Shown: piece by piece, positions 1-11,221 of the stretch | How positions within the stretch are numbered: the stretch's first letter is position 1 | Layout: every line of letters begins with the position of its first letter | DNA from: Chrysaora quinquecirrha | Lineage: Eukaryota > Cnidaria > Scyphozoa > Semaeostomeae > Pelagiidae | Direction: 5' to 3' | Assembly: GCA_014526335.1 (NCBI GenBank) | Contig: JACTAT010000032.1 | Coordinates: 5,692,465 to 5,756,464, forward strand | DNA length: 64,000 nt | Translations under genes and position numbers: made by a program | The notes under the pieces: model-generated | Databases searched by the model: none | What the model was told of the DNA's origin: nothing | The model's input: only the letters and a program-made list of their open reading frames with translations

Positions 1-134
1 CAGAGACAAAGCAAAACATGCTTAGTGACTTGTGAAAAATATCAAGTAATCAAAGGAAACTTCAAGACAAGTTTAGAGTCAGTCCAGCTTCAAGACTTAG
101 AGAAAATGAGACATACAGAGTACAAGAAAAGCTG

Positions 135-357
135 TGGCTAAACTAGGAGACATTTCACGCGCGACATTGTATTCGGCGAGTCTCCCAGAGTGGTTAAACA
201 CGCGAGAGACAGCAAATGTTTCTGCTGTCTCCCAAACTCATTTGCGTGTCTCTCGCTACAATTTTGTCACGCGCTACAAAATTTCCGAGGTGGCCAAACT
301 GGAAGACATTAAGGGGACACGAAAAATCGCGCACGACATGTCTCCTAGTTAACCCAG
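135..357. repeat. MITE-like element with CG-rich palindromic ends
   Basis: The element starts TGGCTAAACTAGGAGACAT and ends with a near reverse complement (ATGTCTCCTAGTTAACCCA). Subterminal CG-rich blocks (TCACGCGCGACA, TCGCGCACGACA) face each other. A second copy lies at 37184-37383. No protein is supported. Confidence 0.7.
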
Positions 358-671
358 GCCTAAACTATAACTTAGATCCATTGAACAGCTAAGACACTTG
401 ATGCAAATTGGAAGACGAACGTCGAGACAAGTAGCACTTAGGGTTAGAGAGATTAAAAATATTAAAAAAGTACAGCTTCAAGACTTGTGGGACTAAAAGA
501 CTTGATCCAGACCTATTAAATTATATGAGCGACCAAAAGCCCACATTAAATCCTACTTTCGCGTTGACAGTTGGATTTCTCAACATCGTACTAGCGTAAG
601 ATCAATTTGAAGTAGGTTATTAACTCTGCTTTTACACATAGGTAAGAAATAGGTTCATCTGAAGGACTTAC

Positions 672-3600
672 TGTGAAGTGAACATCAGTGACTATCATGA
701 CTCTTTGACCCTCCCTGGAAATATAAAAAATAAAGATACATAGTCATTCTGTAGATTCCTTTGTATACACCAAACATTGCAAATGCATAGAAGAACAACG
801 AACTTATTAATGATTACCTACCTGTTGTATAGAGTTGACAACTGTAATAAAACATTCTTCACGACCTCATAAGCTCTCTGAACGAAGTTTGAAATATCCT
901 GTAGAAAATGAATGAAAATTCATACAAGTATTTTTTATAAGAAACCCAGACTCTCGAATGGCCTAAAATTTAAGAAACTCCAGCACTGGAGATTTTTTTA
1001 CGTAGGAAAATTTTCACCTCAGACAGCGGAAAATGTTCTTTTAATTCCCGTGTTTCGTTTGCAATAAAGCATTTCTGTGACAAGCAGACAAACAGGAAAC
1101 CCATATGCATTCAAATACGATGGATAAATGGGTTTGGAACATCATTCAGATAGAAAAACTATGTGGCCAATATGGATATTCAAGAAAATTTTAAGAAACT
1201 TTCAGTACTGGATCAATTAATAAAAAAAGTATGTGCATCCCTTTTATCATTGAAAGTCCAGATAGTTTGAAAAACGTTATGAGAGTTGTTCTTAATGTGG
1301 CTAATATTCATAGATATGTCAATAAAAGATATGAGGCTGAAGATACCTTCAAAAATGACAACATCCTTCCAACTCTGACTTGAGCCTCTCCTTCTTCAAA
1401 AGTCGCTTCTTCAACTAAAATTATCACAAAAGAAAAACTGAGTTTCTTCAAACGTTTCTAAGTATACAGAGCTAAATCAACACAAAATTGGATGATGAGA
1501 AAGCAGGTTTCGGGGGAGACATATCTTTTTAGGAAAAGCAGAGAAGGGGCCTTACTTGTTGTGTACTAGAAACACGCCCCTTGACAAAGACTAAATTTCA
1601 AAACTTTTAATAAACAAATATATAATTGACATAAAACTTACGTCCTTCTTCATACAAGAGTAATGGTGCATAAAATTTATTTTCTGCCTGAAACATGGAA
1701 AAGGAAACAACAATTAATGAAACCTGGAAATTATATTATTAATAAACATGGCCTTTCAAGCAGTAATACTAGAGAAAACGTAGTTAAATTGAATTAAGGC
1801 AGCATTAGATAAATTATGCGAAAAGGAACAAGGCAAAATGTCAAAAAAGTCATTTTTTGATGCCAATATTTTGTCCTCCCATGCAGGATTTCTTCAGGAT
1901 TAATGAGGATAATTCTCATTAGCCCTTACGAAATACTGGCAAAAAATTGATTTTTCTCTTTGTTCTCTCTGTGCCATTTTGCCTTGTTCTTTTTCACATA
2001 TTTCAACTTGTTCTCAAGCAAGGATCCATGAAGTTCCAGCAGGCAGCTCTTGTGAGATGTTTTTCCCTTTTTACGTTTAGTAGATAAATTCTATGACCTT
2101 TCATAAGAAGTTTGTATACTGCTTTCTTTGTCGGACTCTTAGTTGCATGACATGTGGCGTATTTCCTTATAGTAAGGCATACTTGTACTGTTTTTATAGA
2201 CAAATAAAGGAATATTAGATACCTCATGCTTCAGTTCTTGTATTTCACTGCAAAGGGCAGCAAGGACGATTATAACTTTGTTGAAAACCTAAAGGACATT
2301 AACAAAACAACATCATCATGTCTTTTCTTCTTATCCGAGTTGTAGTTACCATATGACCCATAGAATTGAATTGCTGGAGCAGTTACAGATAGATCATAGA
2401 ATAGTGGTGTTTTTATGACAGATAAATGTGACAAATTGCAATAAGTATACGCTAAGTCTAAGGATTGAATGGCCACATGGCTACATAAGTTTCCATAAGG
2501 CAACTGAATTTAAGCTTGGCTGTGTGAGAGAAACATCTGGATGGGTGACTTTCCAGATGGATGACAAATCAACTCACTCTGCCATCTTTCAGAAGGGACG
2601 ATAAACAAGGGATTCTATGCCTGTATGTGTATATTAATTGGTTGAAAAAACCTAAATTAGTTTTAAAAGCTAGAAATACAAAAGGCATTCTCAAAACAAA
2701 GGTCCCAGTTACAGTATGCCAGCATGCTCAAGTCAAGTAAATTGAGGAGTTCTTGAATCAACACCAAGCCAAGTAAAACTGAATTAGACAGTGAGTTACC
2801 TTATTGTCTGTTTTGACAATTTCTAGGATCTTGGATTGCTCACAAGGCAGTGCCTGCAAGTAAGACAAACATTTTCATTAGAAATTGCAGACATTGAGCG
2901 GACATTACTGCATAATAATACACTATCGTTATGTTGCATTAAAGAATGTTCAGCCCATGTAATGGCTTTATTAAACATGATACAAGTTTTGTAATCATTA
3001 GATGTCATGACTATGCACTGTCCATTTTGATAAACCATATAATAACTGTTTCCTGTAGTCAATAATGCACAGATATTAATCCCTGTCTCTGCACAAAACC
3101 TCACAAACTCAGTTTTGTTCTGACAGCTTTTGGTTAATATTTTCTGGTATTCCCCTCAGAAACAGTTACTATAGGCTTAGTAAGGGCTACAGAGACATCA
3201 AAAGATAGACTGATAATTACCCATACCTGTAGAGAGACTGGATCAAGAGTAGTATCCCATACATCCCCAACAGAATCATCAAGAGCTTCTTCAATTGCTT
3301 TTAACTGAGATGCATAATCAGTTACAAAACTGAAGTATTTTTTGTGAACCTGGGCTACTATATCAGCTGCAATAAAAAAAAGAGAGCAATAAGTCATATG
3401 ATTAGGATAAAAGATAATAATAAGTTCTTCATACAGGTTATATGCGATACAACCTAATACTGAGACAAAAGGGAATACTCTAAGGTTCCAATTAAACGGG
3501 GGGGGTCCAAATAAATGGGGGGATAGTAATTTTTTTGAAAATTTAACAAATGGGGGGGTCCAAATAAACGGGTGGGTGGGGAGTTTATGAAAATAAATAT

Positions 3601-4288
3601 TTATAAACAGGGGTCTAAATAAATGGGAGGTGGAAAATTTTGAAAAAAACAAAGAAAAGGAGGGAGGATGTTATGAAGCTTAGTTTACTCCTTTCACAAA
3701 TGAAATTTTTTCTTCTAAAAATAATAAATGGGGGGTCCTAATAAGGTCTGGGGGAGGAGGTGGGGTAAAATCTTAAAATTAATAAATGGGGATGTCTATT
3801 AGGCACCTGAGAGTAAATGGCTTAAGTACAGCTTTAATTTCATGATGAGGTTATCACACTGGGCCCCCTTCACAACCCCCAGCAATCTCCAACCCACAAT
3901 GGTTATTAGGTACAATATGTTTTCTAGTCCTTTTTCCAAAAATCAAGCCGACTGCAACGCCTATCTAGTTTGTATTTTTGTTTCGGCAGTTTCGGTCAGT
4001 GCACGGGCACGAGAAAGAAACATCACACAGTGCTCAGTGGGGGATCAGATCAATAAATCGCGAGGCAAATGCTAATAAGCCAAGAAGTCCAGCAAGTCGC
4101 CCAAAAATCTGATTTAGGATAGGCCCTATAATATTCTCGTTTTAGAACAAAAAATCTATTCTCATTTAAATTAGAAAGAAAGACTTATAGCTACGAAATC
4201 ATTTGTTGAGATTAATTCGTCAATAAAAACAAGATTTACCGTTACTGTCCTCTCTGAAAGGCTCTGTTTCCCAGCCCTTGGCGGCCAT
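672..4288 (-). CDS. WASHC4: WASHC4 (SWIP), WASH complex subunit 4, N-terminal part
   Basis: This is the N-terminal part (181 residues) of the largest WASH-complex subunit, which helps activate Arp2/3 actin branching on endosomes. Eight minus-strand exons join in phase with GT-AG borders: 4288-4240, 3366-3227, 2853-2800, 2288-2223, 1687-1642, 1414-1347, 898-822 and 714-672. The start MAAKGWETEPFR is the only in-frame ATG of exon 1. Family-diagnostic stretches are LKAIEEALDDSVGDVWD and LDPVSLQ (exon 2), KTDNK (exon 3), NKVIIVLAALCSEI (exon 4), NKFYAPLLLYEEG (exon 5) and FVQRAYEVVKNVLLQLSTLY (exon 7); they follow the vertebrate WASHC4 N-terminus in order. The protein is over 1,100 residues in other animals, so most of the gene lies before base 1. 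No further exon was found in 1-671. It shares a short upstream region with REDIC1. Confidence 0.93.
922..1232. repeat. MITE-like element, TATAAGAAAC family
   Basis: Left end carries TTTTTTATAAGAAACCCAGA, right end AAGAAACTTTCAGTACTGG followed by a TAATAAAAAAAG tract that inversely matches the left end. It lies in a WASHC4 intron. Related copies are at 24068-24375, 25844-26253 and 61962-62352. Confidence 0.5.
3035..3178. repeat. Short inverted-repeat element (ATAATAACTGTTT ends)
   Basis: Ends CCATATAATAACTGTTT and AAACAGTTACTATAGG are inverted relative to each other. A shorter copy (AAACAGTCATTATGGG right end) lies at 35789-35880. It sits between WASHC4 exons 2 and 3. Confidence 0.45.
3477..3814. 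repeat. MITE-like element, ACTCTAAGGTGCC family
   Basis: Starts ACTCTAAGGTTCC and ends GGCACCTGAGAGTA, an imperfect inverted repeat, with internal AAATGGGGGGGTCC blocks. Further copies are at 60216-60465 and 63637-63924. It lies in WASHC4 intron 1. Confidence 0.6.
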
Positions 4289-4508
4289 TTTCAACTCATC
4301 TTGCACTTTCGAAATCTTGTGATTACATTGGAGTCTGGGACCAAGTTATTATCACGGGGCGGAAACCGCGCGAAAATTGAAAATAGCATTGCATCATCAG
4401 AAAAATCAGCTGATAAGAAATCAAAATGGCGGATGATTTCAAAAATATTTGCGAGATTTTTAGTTTGTGGAAGAAAAGCTGTAGTAGAGAAAAGCTAGAC
4501 GCATAGTG
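4289..4508. promoter_or_regulatory. Shared head-to-head 5' region of WASHC4 and REDIC1
   Basis: Only 220 bp separate the WASHC4 start (minus, 4288) and the REDIC1 start (plus, 4509). Two AAAATGGC(C/G)GC-type motifs are present: AAAATGGCGG at 4423-4432 on the plus strand and GAAAATGGCCGCC on the minus strand over the WASHC4 start codon. They resemble YY1 sites common at animal housekeeping promoters. No TATA box was recognised. A bidirectional promoter is inferred from spacing and motifs. Confidence 0.5.
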
Positions 4509-7500
4509 ATGAACTGGGTTGGCGGAGCAAGGTCTGTTAAGCTATCAGAACAATATTCTTGGTCTTGTAAATAATGCAGACAATCGAAAACCATGTAATA
4601 CCTAGATAAGTATCTTCATACAGGACGAAAGAGAGCATTTTAAATTTCGTAAGTCCTGTTATTTTGCATTTATTTATTTGTTTTAGGCAAAGGATCAAGA
4701 TCAAGAATGAAAAGAAAATTCAACGAGAATTCTTCGAAAGACAAAGAAAACTTCAGAGAGTCGAAACAATAAAAAATCGGAATGAAAATGCAGAGAAAAA
4801 GACAGCTATTAGTCAAGATCTTTTGTTTCTTTACCCAATCAAAAGCAAACACATGAGAGGTATAATAGCTATACCGGCACAATAGTTCCATCTGGGATAA
4901 GATAGTCCATTCATATCCATTTCATGTTCTATCCTATAGTCCCTAAGATCTACCTGATAGCTGAAGGACCCTCTATCAAATACTATATACCTGTACAGGA
5001 TGAATGGCCCCTTACCTACTACAAACTAACTACTAGTTGAAGGCAACGAACTCGTTTACATGTACCTGCTAGCTGCAGGGCCGATAGCACACTTTTACCT
5101 ACCAACTAGCTTAATGCTCGTCTATTTACTAGTGAAAGCCCACTAATGACAATGCACTAGCAAACTTCAGTGCCCCAAAATCACTATGATGTACCAGCTA
5201 CATAGTTGAAAGCCCCTATTACAACTTTCACCTTCTTACTAACTGAACCAACTACCATCTACAACACGGCACATCTACGGCACGGAACAAAACAACTAGT
5301 AAATAATGTTGTGGGCCGACATTGCGGTGGGCCAACTGGTCCATAGGGTTTCGGCCGACTTGGTAGTGGACCGACTTGTTTAGAAACCATTATTACCACC
5401 TACCTGCAAGCTTAAGTGTCCTAGCCTTTCTAACACTACCTTATACCTGGTAATCAACAAGAAGGAAACCTCTCTTAAAATGCACAGCAAATGCAAAATT
5501 ACTACCCCGGGTTCTAAGTTACTTCCTAGCGTTTCATTAAAACATTTTATTTGCAAATTTTGCTAATTAGATTCAAACATACACTCCTAGATTTTGGTCA
5601 AAACTTGTTCTTTTTTAGGAGATCCGACTGGTTTAAAAAATCAAGTGAACTATGTCGACCTAAGCAAACCAAGGAGAAACAGAGCGTATCAAAATGGAAT
5701 GTTAGGAAAAGAAAACCAACATGATCAATCAAACTCTATGCTTGAATTCAACACTCCAGATGATGATAACATGAACAAAATCAAAAGAAATGGAAAAACA
5801 GCAACCCCCAAAAATAAAAGTGTTATTGAAAAACACATTGAGATGACTATAGCGAGGTCGAAAGAGAAGAAGGCTGAGTCACCCGTCCCAGGCCTCAAAC
5901 GAAAGCAAAGTGATTCCTTATACCCCAATATAGAAGCAATCAACAATAGAAATTTCTTCCCAACTAAGTCTTCGATGTCTGACGGGCTTAAAAGCGTCTT
6001 GATTTCAAGAGATTGTGCTAACGATAGAAACATGTCTCAGGGTCCGTTATCTAGTACTCCATATGAGAGAGTGTTGGGCTCGCAACAACATAACAGTCGT
6101 TTTCATCAGCCTGAAGTTCCTTTCCAGCCTCACAATGATACAAACGGGTTGTCTATTGAGTACAGTCAGCCTCAATATCACGCAAACAGTTTGTCTATTC
6201 AGTCCAACCAACCTCATAATCACGCAAAAGCGCTGTCTTTTCAGTCTAGCCAGCCTCACAATCACAATCAAGCGAATGGGTTCTCTATTCAGTCCAGCCA
6301 GCCTCATAATCATACAAACGGGTTTTTGATACAGGCAAGTCAGCTTCAGAATCACGCAAACGCTTCACCCAGTCAACGATATATGGACAGAAGCATCGGG
6401 TCTAGAGACAAGGATGATGTAACCAGCGACAGCTACTTGAACCTGTTCCAACCACTGCCGACGATTACGAAGATAAAGGAAGAAGAGATTGAAGATTATG
6501 GGGAGAGCGAGAAGATGCTTGACCAAGAGATAAGTAGCATAAACAACACAGTGAGCTTTGATAATTTAAGTAGAGGTGGAGGTGGATTCATTGGAGAATT
6601 GGGTAACGTTACCAGAAGATCCCCTTTCTCTGCTATATTAGCAGAAAGCAGATCCGGATCAGGGTTAGTCAAAAGAACAGTTGATATGGGAGATAGACGC
6701 AGGCTCAATCCAGGATTTACACAAGATTTAAGCGGTTTCAGCAGATACCATAGTCCAAGCAAGCCAAGTTTCAGTGTTACTAAAGACGACAGGAATGATG
6801 ATTGTGATGTCCTGAATACTACAGAGACCGCCTCCTACAAGCATGAGAGTATATTGTCGCTGTACGATCAAGCTAATAATAATTCGAGCTATAGCTCAAA
6901 GTACAACAGCCTGCGCACCAATGAAGATGATTCTGAGGAAGAAAAGATGCGGCAGGAAATATACAAACAGAAGCATGTCTATAGTGGGCCTATTGATGTC
7001 ACAGGGAATAAGCGACCAGCGGCAGATACTCGTAGTACGGGATGTCCCATAGTGACAAGTAGCGACTGCAGTGCGTTCGGGAGTGTGTTATCATATGAAA
7101 GCAAAGTTGGGAAAAACGTGTCTCGCAAGAAACAAAACGTGGAAGGTGAACTTCAAGAAGACGTGAAGATCTATTCTCAGAACAAAGCTGGAACAGGGAA
7201 ATCGGATAATTATAATGAAACTTTGGCGGAGGTACGCTTTCTAATGGTTTTTTCACAGATCACAAGCATGGTAACCACAATCAAGCATGAGATCATTATA
7301 ATCAAAGTCACAATCATAATCTTGATCATGAAATCATCATAATCATGATTATATAATCAGCATAATCATAAGCATAATCAAGATCATATTATCATCATAA
7401 TCATTATCATATAATCATCATAACCATGATCATATACTTCGTCCAATCATCATCATCATAATCATCATCATCATAATCATCATCATCATCATCATCAATA

Positions 7501-8317
7501 ATCACGGTTTATATCATAATAATAAACTTAACATAGTGAAGGTGAAGGTGAAATGGTGTTTTAGCGCCAGTCACTAGGATCTTAGTAGTAGGTTAACTAA
7601 TTGAGACCTTGACCCTGGCCGTGACGCTACCGTGGCTGGGCTACAACCCTGACCACACTGAGCTCCTGACACCACAAGGCTGCTGGATTACACCACGACG
7701 CCACAGTACCCTGACATAGTCTTGTGGGCATTCGAGAGACAGGCAATATTCGCGAAGTAGCCAAACGGTAAAACAGTTTACTTGGCAAGCATATTTGAAA
7801 TGCTTGACCAATAGTGTATGATCGTTTGGCCAGGGTCTCAGGTACAAAGTCGCTTTTGGTGTCCCCATAGAAATACTTGTCCCATACAAGCTGGAAGGCA
7901 TCTGATTATTGCTATGAAGGATCAGACGATCTTTTGATGCATCTACTCATCTCTGATGCCTTTTTTTCAACTGCAATTTAAACCCACAGAACTTAGTATT
8001 TATTGCTAAGATTGATGTACTACTTTTATATTCACAGGTGATGGGAACTTTTGAAAATTCCAATGATAGTTCTTCAAACTCCCCGGTTTTCAATTTTATA
8101 CATGGTAAGAAAGAGATCTCAAATTCATCTTACTAGTCGCGAATTGTGAATGTTGTACTCTGAAGAAGATAAATGTCTTCAAATTATGAAAGTGTCACAA
8201 TTGGATTTCGCTTTTTATTGCTTTTAGCGTCAGATGCTGATCAACAAGTAGCCAAAACAGGAGAATGCAAGGTATACCAGCAAACTAAAAGGGACCCATA
8301 AATTTATTCGAGTTACA

Positions 8318-8388
<71 letters not shown>

Positions 8389-9718
8389 CGACGATGATAG
8401 CGATTATGATGAAGTGATCATGATCATGACTATGCTGTTATGATTGCGATCATGACTATGTTTGTTATAATGAGGATAATGACTAGGCTGATTATGCTTA
8501 TGATGATGATGACTACTTTGATTATGATAATGATCAAAACTATGTTGATTATGATCATGATTATGACTATGTTGATGATGATGATGATGATGACGATGAG
8601 TATGATTATGGCGATTATGATGAAGTGATTTTGATCATGACTTGGCTGATTTTGATTATGATAAGGACTATGTTTTTTATAATGATGATAATGACTAGGT
8701 TGATCATGATGATGATGATGACTTGGTTGATTATGATTATGAACATGACTATGTTTATTATGATGATGATCATGACTTTATTGATGATGATGGTGATGAT
8801 GATAACTTTGATAATTATGAATATTTTCAACAGCTTACACCTTCAGTGTTTGACCCAAAGCAAGATGAATCAGTAGTTCCTAGCATTACATCACCTACCT
8901 TCAACATACTGGCAGATGACAGAAGAAACGACAGTCTAGGGATAAACGAAAACATCAACACAAATGCCGAAGCCAGTTCGGTCGATGTTGAATTGAACAT
9001 TCGCACTGTAGATCGAAGCACCCAAACTTGCGACGAGGGAAGTCTGTCGTGTGATACTGCATTCGGAAATGAAGAAGAAATTAAAACGATGTCTGTAGAG
9101 ATACAGACCATTGACATAGCATGCCCGTTCTGTAAACACGCGCTGACTTATAGCGGCACAAACAAGGACAGACAAGACCAATCTAAGCCGTCTATTACGT
9201 TCGATGAGGAGGAAGAAAAGATACAGCCCTACAGAGGTAGTAGCCCTGCGTACAACACGTTCAATGCTTGCCAATATCTTGACCAGGAAGCAGATTTTTG
9301 CACCAATTTCGCTGAAGCAAATAATGCAGAAAACAACAAAAATCCAGAAATGTATTCCATGCAGCACGCAGAAGTCCCGCGCGGTGAAAGCTTTGAGATT
9401 ACAAAGAGAATTATAGATGTCTCGAGCGGTCAAAGCCTTGACGTTCCAGAGAGAGGAGAGGAAGACTTAATCTGTGACAGGACACTGGGAGGTACAGAAG
9501 AACCGCGAAATGAAAGATTTGATGTTGCAGAGAGACCCGCCGCATTCCCGCGCGGTGAAAATTTGAACGTTGCAAAGGGAAGTCAGGATTCTGGGTTACA
9601 AGACAGTGGCACAACGAAGCAAAACGCAAACGGCAAAGCGGGATCACCGTACAGCTGTATCCAAACACGCTCAAAGACAGCAAAAGCTTCACAAATAACG
9701 AAGAATATTAATATGTAA
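4509..9718 (+). CDS. REDIC1: REDIC1 (C12orf40 family), meiotic crossover regulator
   Basis: Six exons join in phase: 4509-4531, 4687-4859, 5619-7231, 8038-8104, 8228-8271 and 8834-9718, coding 934 residues. The start MNWVGGAR matches the start of human C12orf40/REDIC1 (MNWVGGSR), followed by a basic helix (RIKIKNEKKIQREFFERQR) and SQDLLFLYPIK, equivalent to human SLDILNLY. The last exon carries RSTQTCDEG, VEIQTIDIACPFCKHA, matching the human C-terminal AGIQTES, AIQCDLISKCRGC region. REDIC1 promotes class I crossover formation in mammalian meiosis; that role here is inferred from orthology. The middle is low-complexity and poorly conserved, with His/Asn/Gln-rich repeats in exon 3. Introns 3 and 5 carry ATC/GAT microsatellites. 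The matching ends and open phases make the call strong; exon 4 and 5 borders are less certain. Confidence 0.87.
6115..6375 (+). repeat. Coding tandem repeat in REDIC1 exon 3
   Basis: About six copies of a 14-16-residue unit of the form QPHNHANGFSIQSS, at DNA level 42-48 bp per unit, inside the large exon. Copies are diverged but aligned in frame. Confidence 0.8.
7288..7500 (+). repeat. ATC/ATAATC microsatellite in REDIC1 intron 3
   Basis: Degenerate CATCATAATCAT runs start about 60 bp after the exon 3 donor. No coding potential beyond the repeat. Confidence 0.85.
7535..7700 (-). repeat. SINE-like dispersed repeat, copy 1
   Basis: Closely matches 46905-47055 (shared blocks CCAGTCACTAGGATCT, GTTAACTAATT, GTGACGCTACCGT). 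On the minus strand it reads GGTTGTAGCCC, resembling a tRNA-type B box, so a tRNA-derived SINE is possible. Confidence 0.5.
7735..7856. repeat. Repeat copy, CAAACGATCA/GGCCAGGGC family (degenerate)
   Basis: Contains AGTAGCCAAACGGTAAAACA and ends ATGATCGTTTGGCCAGGG, as in the better-preserved copies at 10036-10306, 35360-35438, 40379-40447 and 40605-40878. It lies in REDIC1 intron 3. Confidence 0.5.
8318..8825 (+). repeat. GAT microsatellite and derived minisatellite in REDIC1 intron 5
   Basis: A near-pure (GAT)n run at 8318-8390 grades into units such as GATTATGATGATGACTATG up to the exon 6 acceptor at 8833. Overlapping Met/Ile- or Asp-rich frames are repeat products. Confidence 0.9.
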
Positions 9719-10399
9719 TTCACTGTTGAAAAACATATTTCTTCGAATGTTTCTTTTAATGTCTTTCTTTGTTCGATTTTACTATTTGTCTACATTGTTA
9801 CTTTGATATTAATAACGAAAATTTCAATGTATTTAAGCGTAGTGAGAAAGCTTTTATTGATTATCTTTGTCGAAAACAGTATTTCTATGTTTCATCGCAA
9901 AAGCTCTACGCGCGGAGGATTTCATCTGGAGGTGACTAAGCTGAAAGAGCAGAAAAGTTGAAAAGCCGAGCTTGAGAAATGCTGGAGAATAATTTTCTAT
10001 CAAAACAGTTCGGGGATTAATCTTAACTATCAAAAGGCCCTGGCCAGCGATAAAAACATTGTTTGTCAAACATTTGAAATTTGTTCTCCAAACAATGTTT
10101 GAACATTCGGTCATTTTCGCTCGAAAAGCAAAAATAACCATGTTTGATGCACGACAATTTTGAAATGGTAAAAAACACCATTTGCCTGAGGGGAGCAAAA
10201 ATGTTTGACAAGCATTGTTTTGCGATGTGACCAAACGGTAAAACACTTTGCTCGACAAGCAAATTTCAAATGTTTTACAAACAATGTTTGATCGTTTTGC
10301 CAGGGCTTTGCTAATCAAGATAACTTTTCATCTATGCAAGCAAACAAGCGAAAAACAGAATAATGGGCGCGCTACGTTACCATGACTAATAATTGATAA
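9719..10399. other. Intergenic, no gene seen
   Basis: REDIC1 3' flank. No canonical AATAAA was seen close to the stop codon. A repeat of the CAAACGATCA family occupies 10036-10306. Nothing else recognisable. Confidence 0.6.
10036..10306. repeat. MITE-like repeat, GGCCCTGGCC...GGCCAGGGC family
   Basis: Starts GGCCCTGGCCAGCGA and ends TTTGATCGTTTTGCCAGGGC, an imperfect terminal inversion. Inside are several AACAATGTTTG and CAAACGGTAAAACA motifs in both orientations. Confidence 0.6.
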
Positions 10400-10604
10400 T
10401 TGATAATTGCTGCGCGTTGTTGCAATATTCAAATGTTTAGCAACCTCTAAACAACCCGCATTGTAGGCCGTCCGTCGCTGTTAATTCAGTCAGAGTTACC
10501 ATGACTAACTCTGACTGAATTAACAGCGACGGACGGCCTACAATGCGGGTTGTTTAGAGGTTGCTAAACATTTGAATATTGCAACAACGCGCAGCAATTA
10601 TCAA
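10400..10604. repeat. 99-bp perfect inverted repeat with 7-bp spacer
   Basis: Bases 10400-10498 are exactly the reverse complement of 10506-10604; the spacer 10499-10505 is CCATGAC. I checked the arms base by base. Both arms end in the AATTATCAA/TTGATAATT motif. The sequence could form a long hairpin or cruciform. Confidence 0.95.
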
Positions 10605-11221
10605 CATCTATTATCACTCACAAACAATAACAAGAAATGGTAAACAGCGAATATTCGAAACCGCGAAGTGTAATTCCAAGGCATGGAGTAATTAGACACA
10701 ATTTAAAACCATAATATACAATATTAAACTTAATGATTAAGTTCGCTGACGAAACGGGAACTAAAATTTTAATGTGCGCAGGCGGATTGCATTGTGTTGT
10801 TTTGGGCGTTCGAGAAAAGTGTGGTCTTAAATGAGGATCTCATAATAGAAAGCAACGCGGAAAAGAGACGCTTCTTAATGCTTAGTCATCGCTATTTCTG
10901 GAACATTTGTGATCACTTGTCCATGTGATAAGCTACACCCCTGCAGACACCTCCTTGCTCATTGATAAACCAATTCCTCCAATACATTTTCAGGGGGAGA
11001 GTAATGAGTCAGAGATACCGGCCGGCATTATAAGGAGATTTGACATCATGGGTTAGTGTGGCCGAGCGGTACCGGTTCCCTATCAAACAGTCATGACTAA
11101 CTCTTGTTGAGGGGTTGAGATAACCACAAGCTGCAAGCTACCAGTCAGCTATGTGATCAGTACCCTATTTTAGGATTTTTGGCGTGCTCAGCGGTGGGGC
11201 CCTCTTTAAAATACCCTACGG
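10605..11221. other. Intergenic, possible tRNA-like fragment
   Basis: No gene seen. At 11050-11125 the segment GTGTGGCCGAGCGGT resembles a Ser/Leu tRNA A box and GGTTGAGATAACC lies about 50 bp on like a degraded B box. There is no complete cloverleaf, so at most a tRNA-derived SINE head. Confidence 0.3.

Noticed and set aside
8440..8876. Met/Ile-rich ORFs in REDIC1 intron 5
   Set aside because: Microsatellite translation; the splice acceptor at 8833 separates it from the real exon 6.
11050..11125. tRNA gene
   Set aside because: Only an A-box-like segment is good; no acceptor-stem pairing or anticodon arm could be drawn.
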